Shown piece after piece: positions 47,648 through 58,387 of a DNA stretch of 64,000 nt. A program made the position numbers and the translations under genes. The notes beneath the pieces are model-generated. The model saw nothing but the letters and a program-made list of their open reading frames with translations. It had not been told where the DNA came from and made no database searches. This stretch comes from Rodentibacter heidelbergensis (GTDB lineage Bacteria > Pseudomonadota > Gammaproteobacteria > Enterobacterales > Pasteurellaceae), in assembly GCF_002000125.1 (NCBI RefSeq), contig NZ_MLHH01000004.1:33254-97253 (forward strand), read 5' to 3'. Position 1 is the first letter of the stretch; every line of letters starts with the position of its first letter.

Positions 47648-49528
47648 TTATTCATCCAGGAAGCTGCGTAAGGTTTCCGAGCGGCTTGGATGACGAAGTT
47701 TGCGTAAGGCTTTTGCTTCAATTTGTCGAATACGTTCACGGGTCACATCAAATTGTTTGCCCACTTCTTCAAGTGTGTGATCGGTATTCATATCAATACC
47801 AAAACGCATACGCAATACCTTCGCTTCACGAGGTGTTAAGCCTTCCAATACCTCATGGGTTGCCGCTTTAAGACTTTGTGCTGTTGCTGAGTCTAATGGT
47901 AATTCAAGGGTACTGTCTTCAATAAAATCACCTAAATGGGAATCGTCATCATCACCGATTGGGGTTTCCATCGAAATTGGTTCTTTGGCAATTTTTAACA
48001 CTTTACGGATTTTATCTTCCGGCATTCCCATACGTTCTGCTAATTCTTCAGGTGTGGCCTCTCGTCCCATTTCCTGCAACATTTGGCGGGAAATACGGTT
48101 GAGTTTATTGATGGTTTCAATCATATGCACCGGAATTCGAATGGTACGGGCTTGATCGGCAATTGAGCGAGTAATTGCTTGGCGAATCCACCAAGTGGCA
48201 TAAGTGGAGAATTTATATCCTCGACGATATTCAAATTTATCCACCGCTTTCATCAATCCGATGTTACCTTCTTGGATTAAATCTAAGAATTGTAACCCAC
48301 GGTTGGTATATTTTTTCGCAATAGAAATCACCAAACGTAAATTGGCTTCCACCATTTCTTTTTTCGCTCGGCGGGCTTTTTGCTCACCACGGGCTACGGC
48401 ATCGCAAATGGTGCGGATTTGTTTAACGGTCAGGTTTGAATTTTCTTCGAATGCCGCTAAATTGGCTAGGGCTTCACGAATACGTTCTTCATATTTTGGT
48501 AAACGTTTTGCCCAAGGTTTTGTGGATTTTAAGGCTTTATCTAACCAAGCATCACTGCTACCAAAGTTGATGATAATTTTTTCAAATTCTTCTTTTGGCA
48601 TACCTGCAATATCAATCAATACTTTTTGTAACTGGCGTTCTTCGGCACGCACACGTTTCATCATATTTTTCATTGATAATACAAGTAAATCGAATTGTTT
48701 CGGTACAAGACGGAATTGTTTAAAGGTTTCGGCTAACACGATCACTTGAGCTTTGGCTTTTTTGTGATCTCGTCCGTGTTTGGCGATAAGTTCTAAGGTT
48801 TTTGCGTGTTGTGCTTTGAGCTCCATGAATTTTTCACGGGCTACTTCCGGATCGATGCTGTTGTCGGAATCACTGCTGTCTGATTCGGAATCATTGTCTT
48901 CATCCTCTTCATTATCCTCGATATCCACATTGTCATCGCCATTTTGCTCATCTTTATCGAAATCTTCCGATAATTCAGGGCTTTCTTCTGAAGTGGCATT
49001 CGGATCCACAAAACCGGAAATCAGATCGGAAAGGCGAACATTGCCTTCTTCTACCTTATCGTATTGGGCGAGCAAATCATTGAGGGCTTCCGGATAAGCC
49101 GCAATAGAGGTTTGAACCTCATCAATCCCTTCTTCGATTCGTTTAGCGATACTGATTTCATCTTCACGGGTTAATAAATCAACGGTACCCATTTCTCTCA
49201 TATACATCCGCACAGGATCGGTTGTACGACCGATTTCCGATTCCACATTAGAGAGAATTTGTGTCGCCTCTTCTACGGCATCTTCATCGGGAATGGTATC
49301 GTTTAACATCATCTCGTCACTTTCCGGCGCTTCATCCAAGACCGGAATGCCAGCATCATTTTGCAGGGTTTGGAGTAATTTGTCGTAGTATTCGGGATCA
49401 ACCACATCTTCAGGGAGAAGATCGTTAATTTCCGCATAGGTTAAATAGCCCTGCGTACGACCTAATTCCATCAGTTGTTCGATTTGTTCTGAATATTGTT
49501 CTGATGTAGATTGCTGATTTTGTTCCAT
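47648..49528 (-). CDS. rpoD: RNA polymerase primary sigma factor RpoD
   Basis: A 626-residue sigma-70. Region 1.1 at the N-terminus ([20 protein letters not shown]) is followed by region 1.2 ([17 protein letters not shown]), a very acidic non-conserved insert (about 200-245), region 2 ([39 protein letters not shown]), region 3, and region 4 ([20 protein letters not shown]). ATG 49528 (MEQNQQ) is preferred; the 18 upstream codons overlap the dnaG gap and are not conserved. Last gene of the rpsU-dnaG-rpoD operon. Confidence 0.95.
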   Translation of the reverse strand: MEQNQQSTSEQYSEQIEQLMELGRTQGYLTYAEINDLLPEDVVDPEYYDKLLQTLQNDAGIPVLDEAPESDEMMLNDTIPDEDAVEEATQILSNVESEIGRTTDPVRMYMREMGTVDLLTREDEISIAKRIEEGIDEVQTSIAAYPEALNDLLAQYDKVEEGNVRLSDLISGFVDPNATSEESPELSEDFDKDEQNGDDNVDIEDNEEDEDNDSESDSSDSDNSIDPEVAREKFMELKAQHAKTLELIAKHGRDHKKAKAQVIVLAETFKQFRLVPKQFDLLVLSMKNMMKRVRAEERQLQKVLIDIAGMPKEEFEKIIINFGSSDAWLDKALKSTKPWAKRLPKYEERIREALANLAAFEENSNLTVKQIRTICDAVARGEQKARRAKKEMVEANLRLVISIAKKYTNRGLQFLDLIQEGNIGLMKAVDKFEYRRGYKFSTYATWWIRQAITRSIADQARTIRIPVHMIETINKLNRISRQMLQEMGREATPEELAERMGMPEDKIRKVLKIAKEPISMETPIGDDDDSHLGDFIEDSTLELPLDSATAQSLKAATHEVLEGLTPREAKVLRMRFGIDMNTDHTLEEVGKQFDVTRERIRQIEAKALRKLRHPSRSETLRSFLDE

Positions 49529-49600
49529 TGTTATACCTGTGTCGTATTGTTTTCGATGGATGAATTTCTCGCTTTTTGGCAAAAGATTTTATCACTGTTA

Positions 49601-51385
49601 TTAAGGATTAACTAACTGTTTTTTCTGTTCTTCTTTGCCGGTGATAAGCGTGACAAGCACTTGTCTTTCCTGTTCGGTTAATCCTTCGGATCGTTCTTTC
49701 GCAATAAGCATGGCAATATCGCGTTCAATCGCTTGAATATTCAAACGGCGATAATTTTGTGAAAAGGCATTGATGATTTCTTTTTCGTCCAGTAAATGCT
49801 CCCATGTAGCTAAAATTTCAAGGGGGCGGTAGTATTGTGTATCACGAAAATGCTCTAAAATTTGCCCCATGGTAATCCCTTCCCGTGTGCGGCAAAGTGC
49901 GGTCAATTTTTCCAATAAATCGTAACCGGCCTCGCCTCGCAATGCCATTAACCCTGCTTCGGTAATACGATTGACTAAATGGGTATTTTGTAACAAAAGC
50001 GAAATCACCAAACGCATAGGGGTTTTCTTCATTTTCGATGAAGTATTAGGGCTCACTACCGGTGCAGATGATGCGGTTTGTTTAGGAATTAAACTCTCCA
50101 GTTGGGATTCATCAAAAATCCCGAGCTTTTGTGCCAAACTATTGCGTAAAGACAAGCGCAATGCTTCCCCGGGAATTTGACGAATTAACGGGGAGGCGAG
50201 TGCGACTAATTTCCCCCGTCCCTCTTTGGTGGAAAAATCCACCTGTGGATTGAGGTGGGCAAAGAGAAAATCGGTGAGCGATTGTGCGCTTTCAATATAT
50301 TCTTCAAATTTCTCTTTGCCGTACTGGCGAATATAAGTATCCGGGTCTTCGCCATCGGGGAGGAAGATAAATTTAATTTGTCGTCCGTCTTCCAAATAAG
50401 GCAACGCATTTTCCAATGCCCGCCATGCGGCATCTCGTCCGGCACGGTCGCCATCATAGCAACAAATCACTTGTTCGGTAGAACGGAAAAGCAATTGAAT
50501 TTGTGCTGATGTAGTGGAAGTGCCAAGCGAGGCAACCGCATAATCCACCCCAAATTGGGCAAGCGCCACCACATCCATATAGCCTTCTACCACCAGTAAT
50601 TTTGAGGGGCTATCATTGCTTTGCAGTGCTTCATATAAGCCGTAAAGTTCGTTCCCTTTGTGATAAGTTACGGTTTCTGGTGAGTTTAAATATTTGGGTT
50701 TTTCATCACCCAATACCCGACCACCGAAGGCAACCGTTCGCCCACGTTTATCCCGAATAGGAAACATAATCCGATTGCGAAATTTATCATATAGGCTGCC
50801 ACGATCGTTTTGCGATAGCATACCGAGATCCCGTAATTTTTGCTGCGCTTCACGGTTAATGCCGAATTGGCGTAATACGGTATCCGGCGAATTCGGCACA
50901 AAGCCGATTTGAAAACGCTCAATAATCTCAGGGGATAGCCCACGTTGTTGTAAATAGTGCTGTGCCGGAATATTAAGCGGCAACTGTGTTCGATAAAATG
51001 CGGCAATATCCTGCATTAATTCATACAGATTGCGTTTTGTCTGATAGCTGATTTGTGGACGCTGATTTTCCGTATTCGCCCGTTTTTCATAAGGCACTTC
51101 CAACCCCGCCATGGCAGCCAGTTCCTCAATGGCCTCGACAAATTCCAGTCTGTCGTAATTCATTAAAAAAGAAATGGCATTACCGTTTGCTCCACAACCG
51201 AAGCAATGATAAAACTGTTTTTTCTCACTCACCGTAAAAGAGGGCGTTTTTTCGTGGTGGAAAGGGCAACAGGCTTGATAATCACGCCCTGCTTTTTTCA
51301 GCTTTACACGCGCGTTCACCACATCAACAATATTGGATTTTGCCAGCAAATCATCAATAAATGTCTTTGGAATTAAGCCTTTCAT
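49601..51385 (-). CDS. dnaG: DNA primase
   Basis: A 594-residue primase making RNA primers at the fork. The zinc-binding domain has CCPFHHEKTPSF and FYHCFGCGANGN (residues about 39-66). The TOPRIM core (about 255-345) has VVEGYMDVV and CYDGDRAGRDAA. A C-terminal helicase-binding domain follows. Full length. Low-level expression is expected because of the terminator between rpsU and dnaG. Confidence 0.95.
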   Translation of the reverse strand: MKGLIPKTFIDDLLAKSNIVDVVNARVKLKKAGRDYQACCPFHHEKTPSFTVSEKKQFYHCFGCGANGNAISFLMNYDRLEFVEAIEELAAMAGLEVPYEKRANTENQRPQISYQTKRNLYELMQDIAAFYRTQLPLNIPAQHYLQQRGLSPEIIERFQIGFVPNSPDTVLRQFGINREAQQKLRDLGMLSQNDRGSLYDKFRNRIMFPIRDKRGRTVAFGGRVLGDEKPKYLNSPETVTYHKGNELYGLYEALQSNDSPSKLLVVEGYMDVVALAQFGVDYAVASLGTSTTSAQIQLLFRSTEQVICCYDGDRAGRDAAWRALENALPYLEDGRQIKFIFLPDGEDPDTYIRQYGKEKFEEYIESAQSLTDFLFAHLNPQVDFSTKEGRGKLVALASPLIRQIPGEALRLSLRNSLAQKLGIFDESQLESLIPKQTASSAPVVSPNTSSKMKKTPMRLVISLLLQNTHLVNRITEAGLMALRGEAGYDLLEKLTALCRTREGITMGQILEHFRDTQYYRPLEILATWEHLLDEKEIINAFSQNYRRLNIQAIERDIAMLIAKERSEGLTEQERQVLVTLITGKEEQKKQLVNP

Positions 51386-51450
51386 ATTGATTGCCCCCTT
51401 GAAATAGGATGTGAAAGTGCGGTCATTTTTGGGCGAGTTTTAAAGCAACA

Positions 51451-51481
51451 AAACCGTGAGACCAAAGGTATCACGGTTTGT
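51451..51481 (-). terminator. Internal terminator between rpsU and dnaG
   Basis: Stem AAACCGTGA/TCACGGTTT (51451-51459 with 51471-51479), with a T-rich run on the minus strand. A partial terminator at this place in the macromolecular synthesis operon lowers dnaG relative to rpsU. Confidence 0.75.
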
Positions 51482-51508
51482 ATAACTCGAGTTAGAAAAT
51501 ACTACTGA

Positions 51509-51724
51509 TTAGTATAAACGGGTATTGCGCGCATTTTCACGAGCATTGCGTTTTGCGTGACGTTTTGCAAGGGTTGCTTTTTCACGTTTACGAACAGTAG
51601 TTGGTTTTTCATAGAATTCACGAGCACGAACTTCTGCTAAAATTCCTGCTTTTTCGCAAGAGCGTTTGAAACGACGTAAAGCTACGTCAAATGATTCGTT
51701 TTCACGTACTTTAATTACAGGCAT
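51509..51724 (-). CDS. rpsU: 30S ribosomal protein S21
   Basis: A 71-residue, very basic protein ([38 protein letters not shown]) with the standard length. First gene of the rpsU-dnaG-rpoD operon, divergent from tsaD. Confidence 0.96.
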   Translation of the reverse strand: MPVIKVRENESFDVALRRFKRSCEKAGILAEVRAREFYEKPTTVRKREKATLAKRHAKRNARENARNTRLY

Positions 51725-51847
51725 AAGCCAATCACCTCAATGAGTTTAATTTAATTGCAATTTAAAAATTTATCTATGCCATAAATGGCAAATTCAATAA
51801 AGGTCGCAATTCTAATCTACTTTCGGGGAGAAAGTAAAGGAAAGAAT

Positions 51848-51928
51848 ATGCAATTTGCCCTAATTCATGGTTTCAACTGGTTAAAACCGACCAAACAAGG
51901 TAAAATTGCGCCTTATTTTAAAAACTAA
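51848..51928 (+). CDS. Possible 26-residue leader peptide upstream of tsaD
   Basis: ATG 51848 has a strong AAAGGAAAG ribosome site. The peptide starts [18 protein letters not shown] and ends at TAA 14 bp before tsaD. No family recognised. It may be a translated leader coupled to tsaD or a remnant. Confidence 0.35.
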   Translation: MQFALIHGFNWLKPTKQGKIAPYFKN

Positions 51929-51941
51929 ATTGAGAAAATCA

Positions 51942-52979
51942 ATGAAAATCTTAGGCATTGAAACCTCTTGTGATGAAACAGGGGTGGCGATTTATGATGA
52001 AGAAAAAGGGTTAATCGCAAACCAACTTTATAGCCAAATTTCGCTTCATGCAGATTACGGCGGTGTGGTGCCGGAACTGGCCTCCCGAGATCATATTCGC
52101 AAAACCGCCCCACTCATTCAGGCCGCTTTAGCCGAAGCCCATTTGAAGCCGGAAGAGATTGACGGCATCGCTTATACCAGTGGCCCCGGGCTTGTGGGGG
52201 CATTGCTTGTAGGGGCTACCATTGCCCGCTCTTTGGCTTATGCGTGGAATGTTCCTGCGATCGGCGTTCATCATATGGAAGGGCATCTGCTCGCGCCAAT
52301 GTTGGATGAAAACCGACCGCACTTTCCTTTTGTGGCGTTACTCGTATCCGGAGGGCATACCCAATTGGTGAGCGTAGAGGGTGTGGGGCGTTATGAAGTG
52401 ATTGGCGAATCTATTGATGATGCCGCAGGGGAAGCCTTTGACAAAACCGCTAAATTACTTGGCTTAGATTATCCGGGGGGGGCAGCACTTTCCCGTTTAG
52501 CAGAACAGGGTTCACCGAACCGTTTCAATTTCCCACGCCCAATGACGGATCGTCCGGGGCTGGATTTTAGCTTTTCCGGTTTAAAAACCTTTGCTGCCAA
52601 CACAATCAATCAAGCACTCAAAGAAGAGGGCGAACTCACCGAACAAACCAAAGCGGACATCGCCTATGCTTTCCAAGAAGCAGTGGTGGATACCCTGGCC
52701 ATCAAATGTAAACGGGCATTAAAAGAAACGGGCTATAAACGTCTGGTTATTGCCGGTGGCGTGAGTGCCAACAAAAGATTGCGTGAAACCTTAGCAAAAT
52801 TAATGAAAGATTTAAAAGGCGAAGTCTTTTATCCCCAACCGCAGTTTTGTACCGATAATGGCGCAATGATTGCCTACACCGGTTTTTTACGTTTAAAACA
52901 AGGCGAATATAATGAATTGGCTATCGAGGTCAAACCACGTTGGGCAATGGCGGAACTCCCCGCAATTGAACAAAGATAA
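51942..52979 (+). CDS. tsaD: tRNA N6-threonylcarbamoyladenosine transferase TsaD
   Basis: A 345-residue Kae1/Qri7-family enzyme attaching the threonylcarbamoyl group to A37 of ANN-decoding tRNAs, with TsaB and TsaE. Motifs: [27 protein letters not shown] with the metal-binding His pair, VSGGHTQLV, and [10 protein letters not shown] at the end. ATG 51942 is chosen over an upstream in-frame start at 51906. Divergence from rpsU is the conserved arrangement. Confidence 0.95.
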   Translation: MKILGIETSCDETGVAIYDEEKGLIANQLYSQISLHADYGGVVPELASRDHIRKTAPLIQAALAEAHLKPEEIDGIAYTSGPGLVGALLVGATIARSLAYAWNVPAIGVHHMEGHLLAPMLDENRPHFPFVALLVSGGHTQLVSVEGVGRYEVIGESIDDAAGEAFDKTAKLLGLDYPGGAALSRLAEQGSPNRFNFPRPMTDRPGLDFSFSGLKTFAANTINQALKEEGELTEQTKADIAYAFQEAVVDTLAIKCKRALKETGYKRLVIAGGVSANKRLRETLAKLMKDLKGEVFYPQPQFCTDNGAMIAYTGFLRLKQGEYNELAIEVKPRWAMAELPAIEQR

Positions 52980-53052
52980 TGAAAAATATGCAACGCTAAG
53001 TGATGTAATCAAGCCTCATCATTTAGCACATTTGAAAACAGACGAGTAAATC

Positions 53053-53634
53053 ATGGCAAAGCTATACTTTTATTATTCCACGATGAATGCCGGAAAATCC
53101 ACCACACTGTTACAATCCTCCTATAACTACCGTGAACGTAATATGAACACCCTTGTTTATACGGCAGCGATTGATGATCGTTTCGGGGTGGGGAAAGTGA
53201 CCTCCCGTATCGGCATAGCCCAAGAGGCGAACTTATTTAATGCCGGAACGGATTTATTCAGTGAAATCAGCCAACATTTACAACAGCAAAAAATTCATTG
53301 CGTACTGGTGGACGAAGCGCAGTTTCTCACAAAACATCAAGTCTATCAGCTCAGTGATGTGGTAGATAAACTGAAAATTCCTGTATTATGCTACGGGCTA
53401 CGCACCGATTTCCAAGCGGAACTTTTTGAGGGAAGCCAATATTTGCTCGCCTGGGCGGATCAACTGGAAGAACTCAAAACCATCTGCTATTGCGGACGAA
53501 AAGCCAATTTCGTTCTTCGCCTCACGGAAAGCGGTGAAGTGGTGAAAGAGGGCGAACAAATCCAAATTGGCGGCAATGACACCTATCTTTCCGTCTGCCG
53601 CCTTCATTACAAAGAAAAGAGCGGTCAGATTTAA
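53053..53634 (+). CDS. tdk: Thymidine kinase
   Basis: A 193-residue salvage kinase for thymidine. P-loop [12 protein letters not shown] at 9-20, LVDEAQFLT with the catalytic Glu, and a C-terminal zinc site with CYCGRKA and VCRLHY. The length matches type II bacterial thymidine kinases. Confidence 0.95.
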   Translation: MAKLYFYYSTMNAGKSTTLLQSSYNYRERNMNTLVYTAAIDDRFGVGKVTSRIGIAQEANLFNAGTDLFSEISQHLQQQKIHCVLVDEAQFLTKHQVYQLSDVVDKLKIPVLCYGLRTDFQAELFEGSQYLLAWADQLEELKTICYCGRKANFVLRLTESGEVVKEGEQIQIGGNDTYLSVCRLHYKEKSGQI

Positions 53635-53712
53635 TGGCGTTTTCAGGTTTTTCAAAATAATGGTGATATGAAATTCAAGATAATGAAAACAATATTTCAA
53701 GATTTTCTATTG

Positions 53713-53850
53713 CTATTTTTTTAAGTCTTTTTTGATTTTATTCTCTAGGTATGTCCCCATTTCTTTACTGTGGTAAGGGAAGAGGGTTTGTTTGCCGTTT
53801 AACACAACCTTTTGATTTGACAATCGCAAAATCTCCCCCAAAATTCCACC
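53713..53850 (-). pseudogene. Possible HicA-type toxin remnant
   Basis: A minus-strand frame of about 45 codons ends at TAG 53715 and reads GGILGEILRLSNQKVV, then LNGKQTLFPYHSKEMGT and ENKIKKDLKK. The P-x-H-S-K-E-x-G-T-x-L pattern recalls the end of HicA mRNA-interferase toxins (about 60-80 residues). There is no start codon and no antitoxin. It follows the RhuM-like gene directly. The assignment is tentative. Confidence 0.35.
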
Positions 53851-53857
53851 GCTCTTT

Positions 53858-54862
53858 TTACTCTCCTTCTTTCAACAATCGATCAAAATCACTTTCAAAG
53901 CGTTGGTCTTGAATAACTCGGTATTTTTCAAATTCGCTCAAAGCATGGGCCTTGGCAATTTCGGCGGTAACTTTGCCTGCGTCTTGTAACACCGCTCGGT
54001 CGGTGGCGTCTAAAAAGCGGTTGAGCCTTGTTTCCCAATCTTGCATTGTCATTGGGATTTGGCGTAACGCCATATCTTCCGCCATATCCAAATAAGCGGA
54101 TACCAAGCGTTGAAGTTGAGCTAATTCATTGTCAGATAAATAATTTTTTGCTACCACTACATCAAAAGGATAAATTTTTCCCTGTGGAGCGTCTTTCCAA
54201 GTGGTCAAGCCCATATTCGGCTTGCTAGCGTTTGCTCGTTCTATAATCAATTCTGCAGCGGTATGACCGTGAATTGCCCAGTGCAACTTGTTTTGCACTG
54301 TGGCAAAAAAGCGTTTGGTTGCAGTAGCTGTGCGGTCATAATCAATGGAAGTCGCATAAATATCGGTGATTTTTTGGTAAAACTTGCGTTCCGATAGGCG
54401 AATTTCTCGGATACGGGCAAGTTGTTCTTCAAAATACTTTTTACCTAAACGAGTACCATCATTTTTCAACCGCTCATCGTCCATCGCAAAGCCTTTGATA
54501 GTGTAGGTTTGGATAATTTCTGTTGCCCACTTGCGAAATTGCACCGCTCGCTCAGAATTAACTTTATAACCTACTGCAATAATCGCTGAAAGATTATAGT
54601 GTTTGGTTTGGTAATTTTTACCATCATCGGCAGTTATTCGAAAATTTCTAATAACTGAATTTTCCGATAACTCATTATCATCAAAGACTTTTTTTAGGTG
54701 ATAGTTAATCGTAGGCACTTCAACATCATAAAGCTGCCCCATCATTTTTTGGCTCAGCCAGACATTTTCGTCTGCATAAATGGCATTAACTTGGCTCTCG
54801 CCTGTGGCAGTCATAAAGGTGAGGTATTCCGCCACTGAAGACACCATTTCTGATTTTGTCAT
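53858..54862 (-). CDS. RhuM-family virulence-associated protein
   Basis: A 334-residue protein of the RhuM family, named after a Salmonella pathogenicity-island gene. Typical parts: DENVWLSQKMMGQLYDVEVPTINYHLKKVF, here noted by VWLSQKMMGQLYDV; YNLSAIIAVGYKVNSERAVQFRKWA, noted by AIIAVGYKVNSERA; and the end FDRLLKEGE. The biochemical role is unknown; members are often mobile and occur near restriction or toxin-antitoxin genes. Intact, with a GGAG ribosome site. Confidence 0.85.
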   Translation of the reverse strand: MTKSEMVSSVAEYLTFMTATGESQVNAIYADENVWLSQKMMGQLYDVEVPTINYHLKKVFDDNELSENSVIRNFRITADDGKNYQTKHYNLSAIIAVGYKVNSERAVQFRKWATEIIQTYTIKGFAMDDERLKNDGTRLGKKYFEEQLARIREIRLSERKFYQKITDIYATSIDYDRTATATKRFFATVQNKLHWAIHGHTAAELIIERANASKPNMGLTTWKDAPQGKIYPFDVVVAKNYLSDNELAQLQRLVSAYLDMAEDMALRQIPMTMQDWETRLNRFLDATDRAVLQDAGKVTAEIAKAHALSEFEKYRVIQDQRFESDFDRLLKEGE

Positions 54863-55217
54863 ACAAGCTCCTTAACTGAAATCTGGTTTAGTTTAATGCC
54901 ATTTACAATGAGGTCAACGGAGAAAAGGCTATTTTTCGAGTGAGATCGCAAAATCTTGTATTTTTGCATATAAATAACGCATAAATGAATTTCAGTTATC
55001 GCCAATTGAAGATTGTCGGGCTTTTTTGTTGGAGGATTAGATTAATTATAGAAGATACGGCATAATACCGAGGTTTTACTGCCTCTATTAAAACAGTCAT
55101 AAGGGTGTCGTAGCGGCCTCTAAAAAATTTCAACTATTTCAATCTATAATAAACAGGCAGTCGTGTCGTTACTTTTAATTTAAAAACACAACATCAAATA
55201 AATATAAGGTCAATTTT
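54863..55217. other. Intergenic region between RhuM gene and tyrP
   Basis: 355 bp without a credible gene. It must contain divergent promoters for the RhuM-like gene and tyrP. No clear operator or hairpin was recognised. Confidence 0.5.
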
Positions 55218-56438
55218 ATGTTAAAAAACAAAACTTTCGGAAGCGCGTTAATTATTGCGGGAACCACGATTGGTGCGGGAATGTTGGCGATGCCGCTCAC
55301 ATCTGCGGGCATGGGGTTTGGTTACACCTTACTATTGCTGGTGGGGCTTTGGGCATTGCTGGTTTATAGCGGATTATTATTTGTCGAAGTCTATCAAACG
55401 GCGGATAAGCTCGATGACGGGGTCGCCACATTGGCAGAAAAATACTTTGGCGTGGCAGGCCGTGTGTTAGCAACCCTCAGCTTATTGGTTTTACTTTATG
55501 CCCTTTCTGCCGCCTATATCACCGGGGGTGGCTCTTTACTTTCAGGGCTACCCACCGCATTTGGTTTAGAAGCCCTTTCCCTGAAAAGTGCCATTATCAT
55601 TTTTACCGTGGTTCTCGGTGCTTTTGTCGTGATCGGCACAAAAGGGGTGGATGGCATCACCCGGTTATTATTTATCGGTAAGCTCATTGCTTTCGCTTTT
55701 GTCTTATTTATGATGCTCCCTAATGTGGCGACAGAGAATTTAATGGCATTGCCGTTAGATTATGCCTTTGTCATTTCGGCTGCCCCGATTTTCTTCACCT
55801 CTTTTGGTTTCCACGTCATTATGGCAAGCATAAACAGCTATTTAGACGGCAATGTTGCGCAATTTCGCAAAGCAATTTTGATCGGAACCGCCATTCCGTT
55901 GATTGCCTATTTAGTCTGGCAATTAGCGACCCATGGGGTATTGAGCCAAAGTGAATTTGTGCGTATTTTACAAGCCGATCCGACCTTAAACGGTTTAGTC
56001 AATGCGGTGCGTGAAATCACCGGTTCAAGCACCATGGGCGAAGTGGTGCGTATTTTCTCTTCCCTTGCCCTTATCACCTCTTTCCTTGGGGTGATGTTAG
56101 GTGTATTTGAAGGATTGGGTGATCTCTTTAAACGCTATCATTTGCCTCATAACCGCATTTCCCTCTCACTTGCTGCTTTTCTGCCGCCATTGGTGTTTGC
56201 CTTGTTTTACCCTGAAGGATTTATCACCGCATTAAGCTATGCGGGGCTATTGTGTGCCTTCTATTGCTTAATTTTGCCTATTGGCTTGGCTTGGCGTACC
56301 CGTCAAAAAAATCCGACCTTACCTTATCGTGTTATCGGCGGCACGCCGGCGTTAGTGATCGCTTTGTTGATAGGCGTGGTGATTATGATTATTCCGTTTC
56401 TTATTCAAACCGGCTATTTACCCTCTGTGGCAGGATAG
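55218..56438 (+). CDS. tyrP: Aromatic amino acid permease, TyrP type
   Basis: A 406-residue inner-membrane transporter with 11 hydrophobic segments. It matches E. coli TyrP over the full length, e.g. ALIIAGTTIGAGMLAMPL at the start, FTSFGFHVIMASINSYLDGN in the middle, FLPPLVFALFYPEGFITAL and YRVIGGTPALV near the end. It imports tyrosine, possibly also tryptophan (Mtr is a relative). It has its own promoter region and is followed by an uptake signal. Confidence 0.9.
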   Translation: MLKNKTFGSALIIAGTTIGAGMLAMPLTSAGMGFGYTLLLLVGLWALLVYSGLLFVEVYQTADKLDDGVATLAEKYFGVAGRVLATLSLLVLLYALSAAYITGGGSLLSGLPTAFGLEALSLKSAIIIFTVVLGAFVVIGTKGVDGITRLLFIGKLIAFAFVLFMMLPNVATENLMALPLDYAFVISAAPIFFTSFGFHVIMASINSYLDGNVAQFRKAILIGTAIPLIAYLVWQLATHGVLSQSEFVRILQADPTLNGLVNAVREITGSSTMGEVVRIFSSLALITSFLGVMLGVFEGLGDLFKRYHLPHNRISLSLAAFLPPLVFALFYPEGFITALSYAGLLCAFYCLILPIGLAWRTRQKNPTLPYRVIGGTPALVIALLIGVVIMIIPFLIQTGYLPSVAG

Positions 56439-56478
56439 TATGGCGGGCTAAAGTGCGGTCATTTTTAAGGGAGTTTTT

Positions 56479-57003
56479 ATGTCTATTCAATGCCCCCTAC
56501 TTGGCATTACCGGTTATAGCGGAAGCGGCAAAACCACGCTTTTAGAAAAACTCATTCCCGAGCTTATTGCTCGTGGTATTCGCGTGTCTGTCATCAAACA
56601 CAGCCATCACAACGCACAGGTGGATAAAGAGGGCAAAGACAGTTGGCGAATGAAAGAGGCAGGCTCTGCACAGGTCATCATGGCGTGCGATAACCGCTGG
56701 GCGATGATGACAGAAACCCGCTCTCCGGTTTCCCTCAATTATTTGGCTCAACAATTTGACGAAACATTAACGGATCTCATTTTGGTGGAGGGGTTTAAAG
56801 AAGAGCCGATTCCCAAAATTCTTCTCCACCGCCAAGAAATGGTGAAAGCCTTACCTGAAATCGATGACAACGTGCTTGCCCTTGCCACTAATTATTCCCT
56901 TGAAACTGACCGCACTTTGCTCGACATCAATCAGATTTCACAGATAGCAGATTTTATCGAACATTGGTTATCCCACAGGAAGAACCATGACAGAGAGCAA
57001 TAA
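56479..57003 (+). CDS. mobB: Molybdopterin-guanine dinucleotide biosynthesis adapter MobB
   Basis: A 174-residue GTP-binding protein. P-loop GYSGSGKTTLLEKLIP at 11-26, VIKHSHHNA, DSWRMKEAGSAQVIMA and LILVEGFKEEPIPKI are family motifs. It assists MobA in making the guanylated cofactor. mobA is not adjacent. It overlaps the next gene by 17 bp. Confidence 0.93.
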   Translation: MSIQCPLLGITGYSGSGKTTLLEKLIPELIARGIRVSVIKHSHHNAQVDKEGKDSWRMKEAGSAQVIMACDNRWAMMTETRSPVSLNYLAQQFDETLTDLILVEGFKEEPIPKILLHRQEMVKALPEIDDNVLALATNYSLETDRTLLDINQISQIADFIEHWLSHRKNHDREQ

Positions 57004-58387
57004 TTATCGAGGATTAGCCTGGGTGGCGGCGATGGCACTGTTTATGCAAAGCCTTGATGCCACCATTTTAAACACCGCATTGCCGGCCATTGCAGCGGAT
57101 TTACATGAACCGGCCTTTGAAATGCAAATGGCGATTATTGCTTATTCCTTAGCCGTTGCTTTATTTATTCCCCTCACCGCATGGGCGGCCGCCAAGTTTG
57201 GCACCGGCCGAGTGTTTCGCACAGCAGTGTTCACCTTTGTATTAGGCTCGGTGGCTTGTGCGGCTGCACCCAATTTAGAAAGTCTAATCCTCGCCCGAGT
57301 GCTTCAAGGCATCGGGGGCGCATTTATGATGCCCGTTGCCCGTTTAGCCATTATTCAAACCGTGCCTAAACAGCAACTTCTCAACGCGTGGAATCTCATG
57401 GCAACGGCCGGATTAATCGGGCCGATTTTAGGGCCGATCTTAGGCGGTTGGTTGGTGATTCATGCCACTTGGCATTGGATATTTTTAATCAATATCCCTA
57501 TCGGGCTATTAGGCATTTGGACGGCAGGTTTGGTCATGGATAACCTCAAAGGTGAGGAAGAAAAATTAGATTGGACAGGTTTTTTATTATTCGCTCTCGG
57601 TTTGGTGGGATTAACACTCGGTTTAGATTTATTAGGAGAACGCCGCCAAAACCTGTGGGCTGCTTATGGTTCGCTCATGTTCGGTGTAGGCTTATTGGCC
57701 CTTTATGTGAAGTATGCAAAAGGAAATGAACGGGCAATACTCCCCCTTTCTTTATTTCATACACGGACGTTCAGACTAAGCATTCTCGCCAATGTGTTTA
57801 TCCGTTTATCGGCTTCCGGTATCCCTTTTTTATTGCCCTTAATGTTTCAGCTTTCTTTTGGTTACAGTGCAGAAACATCCGGCTGGTTGCTTGCTCCCAT
57901 TGCTTTAATGTCCGTGCTATTTAAAACCCTCGTCGGGCGAATTCTCAATAAGTGGGGGTACAAAACAACGCTCATTTCATCCGCACTTTTGATGGCACTA
58001 GGCATTGTTTCTATGGCATGGTTGAACAACCAAACCTCCCTTGGCTGGATTGTCTTCAATTTAATGTGGTATGGCGCTTGTATGTCGATGATTTTTACTG
58101 CGGTGAATACCTTAACCGTAGGCGATCTTACCCAACAGCAGGCTGGTGTTGGTTCAACGGTACTGAGCATTGTTCAACAAGTGGGCATTGGTTTCGGCAT
58201 TGCCGTTTCCTCCATGATTTTAAATTGCTATCGCCAATTTTGGGGTCATGAAGGGGAAGGGCTACAACAAGCCTTCAGTGCCACTTTCCTCACCTCTTCA
58301 CTTTTTGCTTTGGCATTGGTGTTTACCCTTGCAAAACTCCACAAAACAGACGGCGATCATCTCCGCAAAAAAACATCTTCTCATTAA
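56987..58387 (+). CDS. DHA2-family MFS exporter, MdtD-like
   Basis: A 466-residue, 14-segment MFS drug exporter. LFMQSLDATILNTALPAIA at the N-terminus, ARVLQGIGGAFMMPVARL (motif C region) and HATWHWIFLINIPIG are characteristic of MdtD/EmrB-type proteins. Substrate unknown. Translation is coupled to mobB. Confidence 0.88.
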   Translation: MTESNNYRGLAWVAAMALFMQSLDATILNTALPAIAADLHEPAFEMQMAIIAYSLAVALFIPLTAWAAAKFGTGRVFRTAVFTFVLGSVACAAAPNLESLILARVLQGIGGAFMMPVARLAIIQTVPKQQLLNAWNLMATAGLIGPILGPILGGWLVIHATWHWIFLINIPIGLLGIWTAGLVMDNLKGEEEKLDWTGFLLFALGLVGLTLGLDLLGERRQNLWAAYGSLMFGVGLLALYVKYAKGNERAILPLSLFHTRTFRLSILANVFIRLSASGIPFLLPLMFQLSFGYSAETSGWLLAPIALMSVLFKTLVGRILNKWGYKTTLISSALLMALGIVSMAWLNNQTSLGWIVFNLMWYGACMSMIFTAVNTLTVGDLTQQQAGVGSTVLSIVQQVGIGFGIAVSSMILNCYRQFWGHEGEGLQQAFSATFLTSSLFALALVFTLAKLHKTDGDHLRKKTSSH

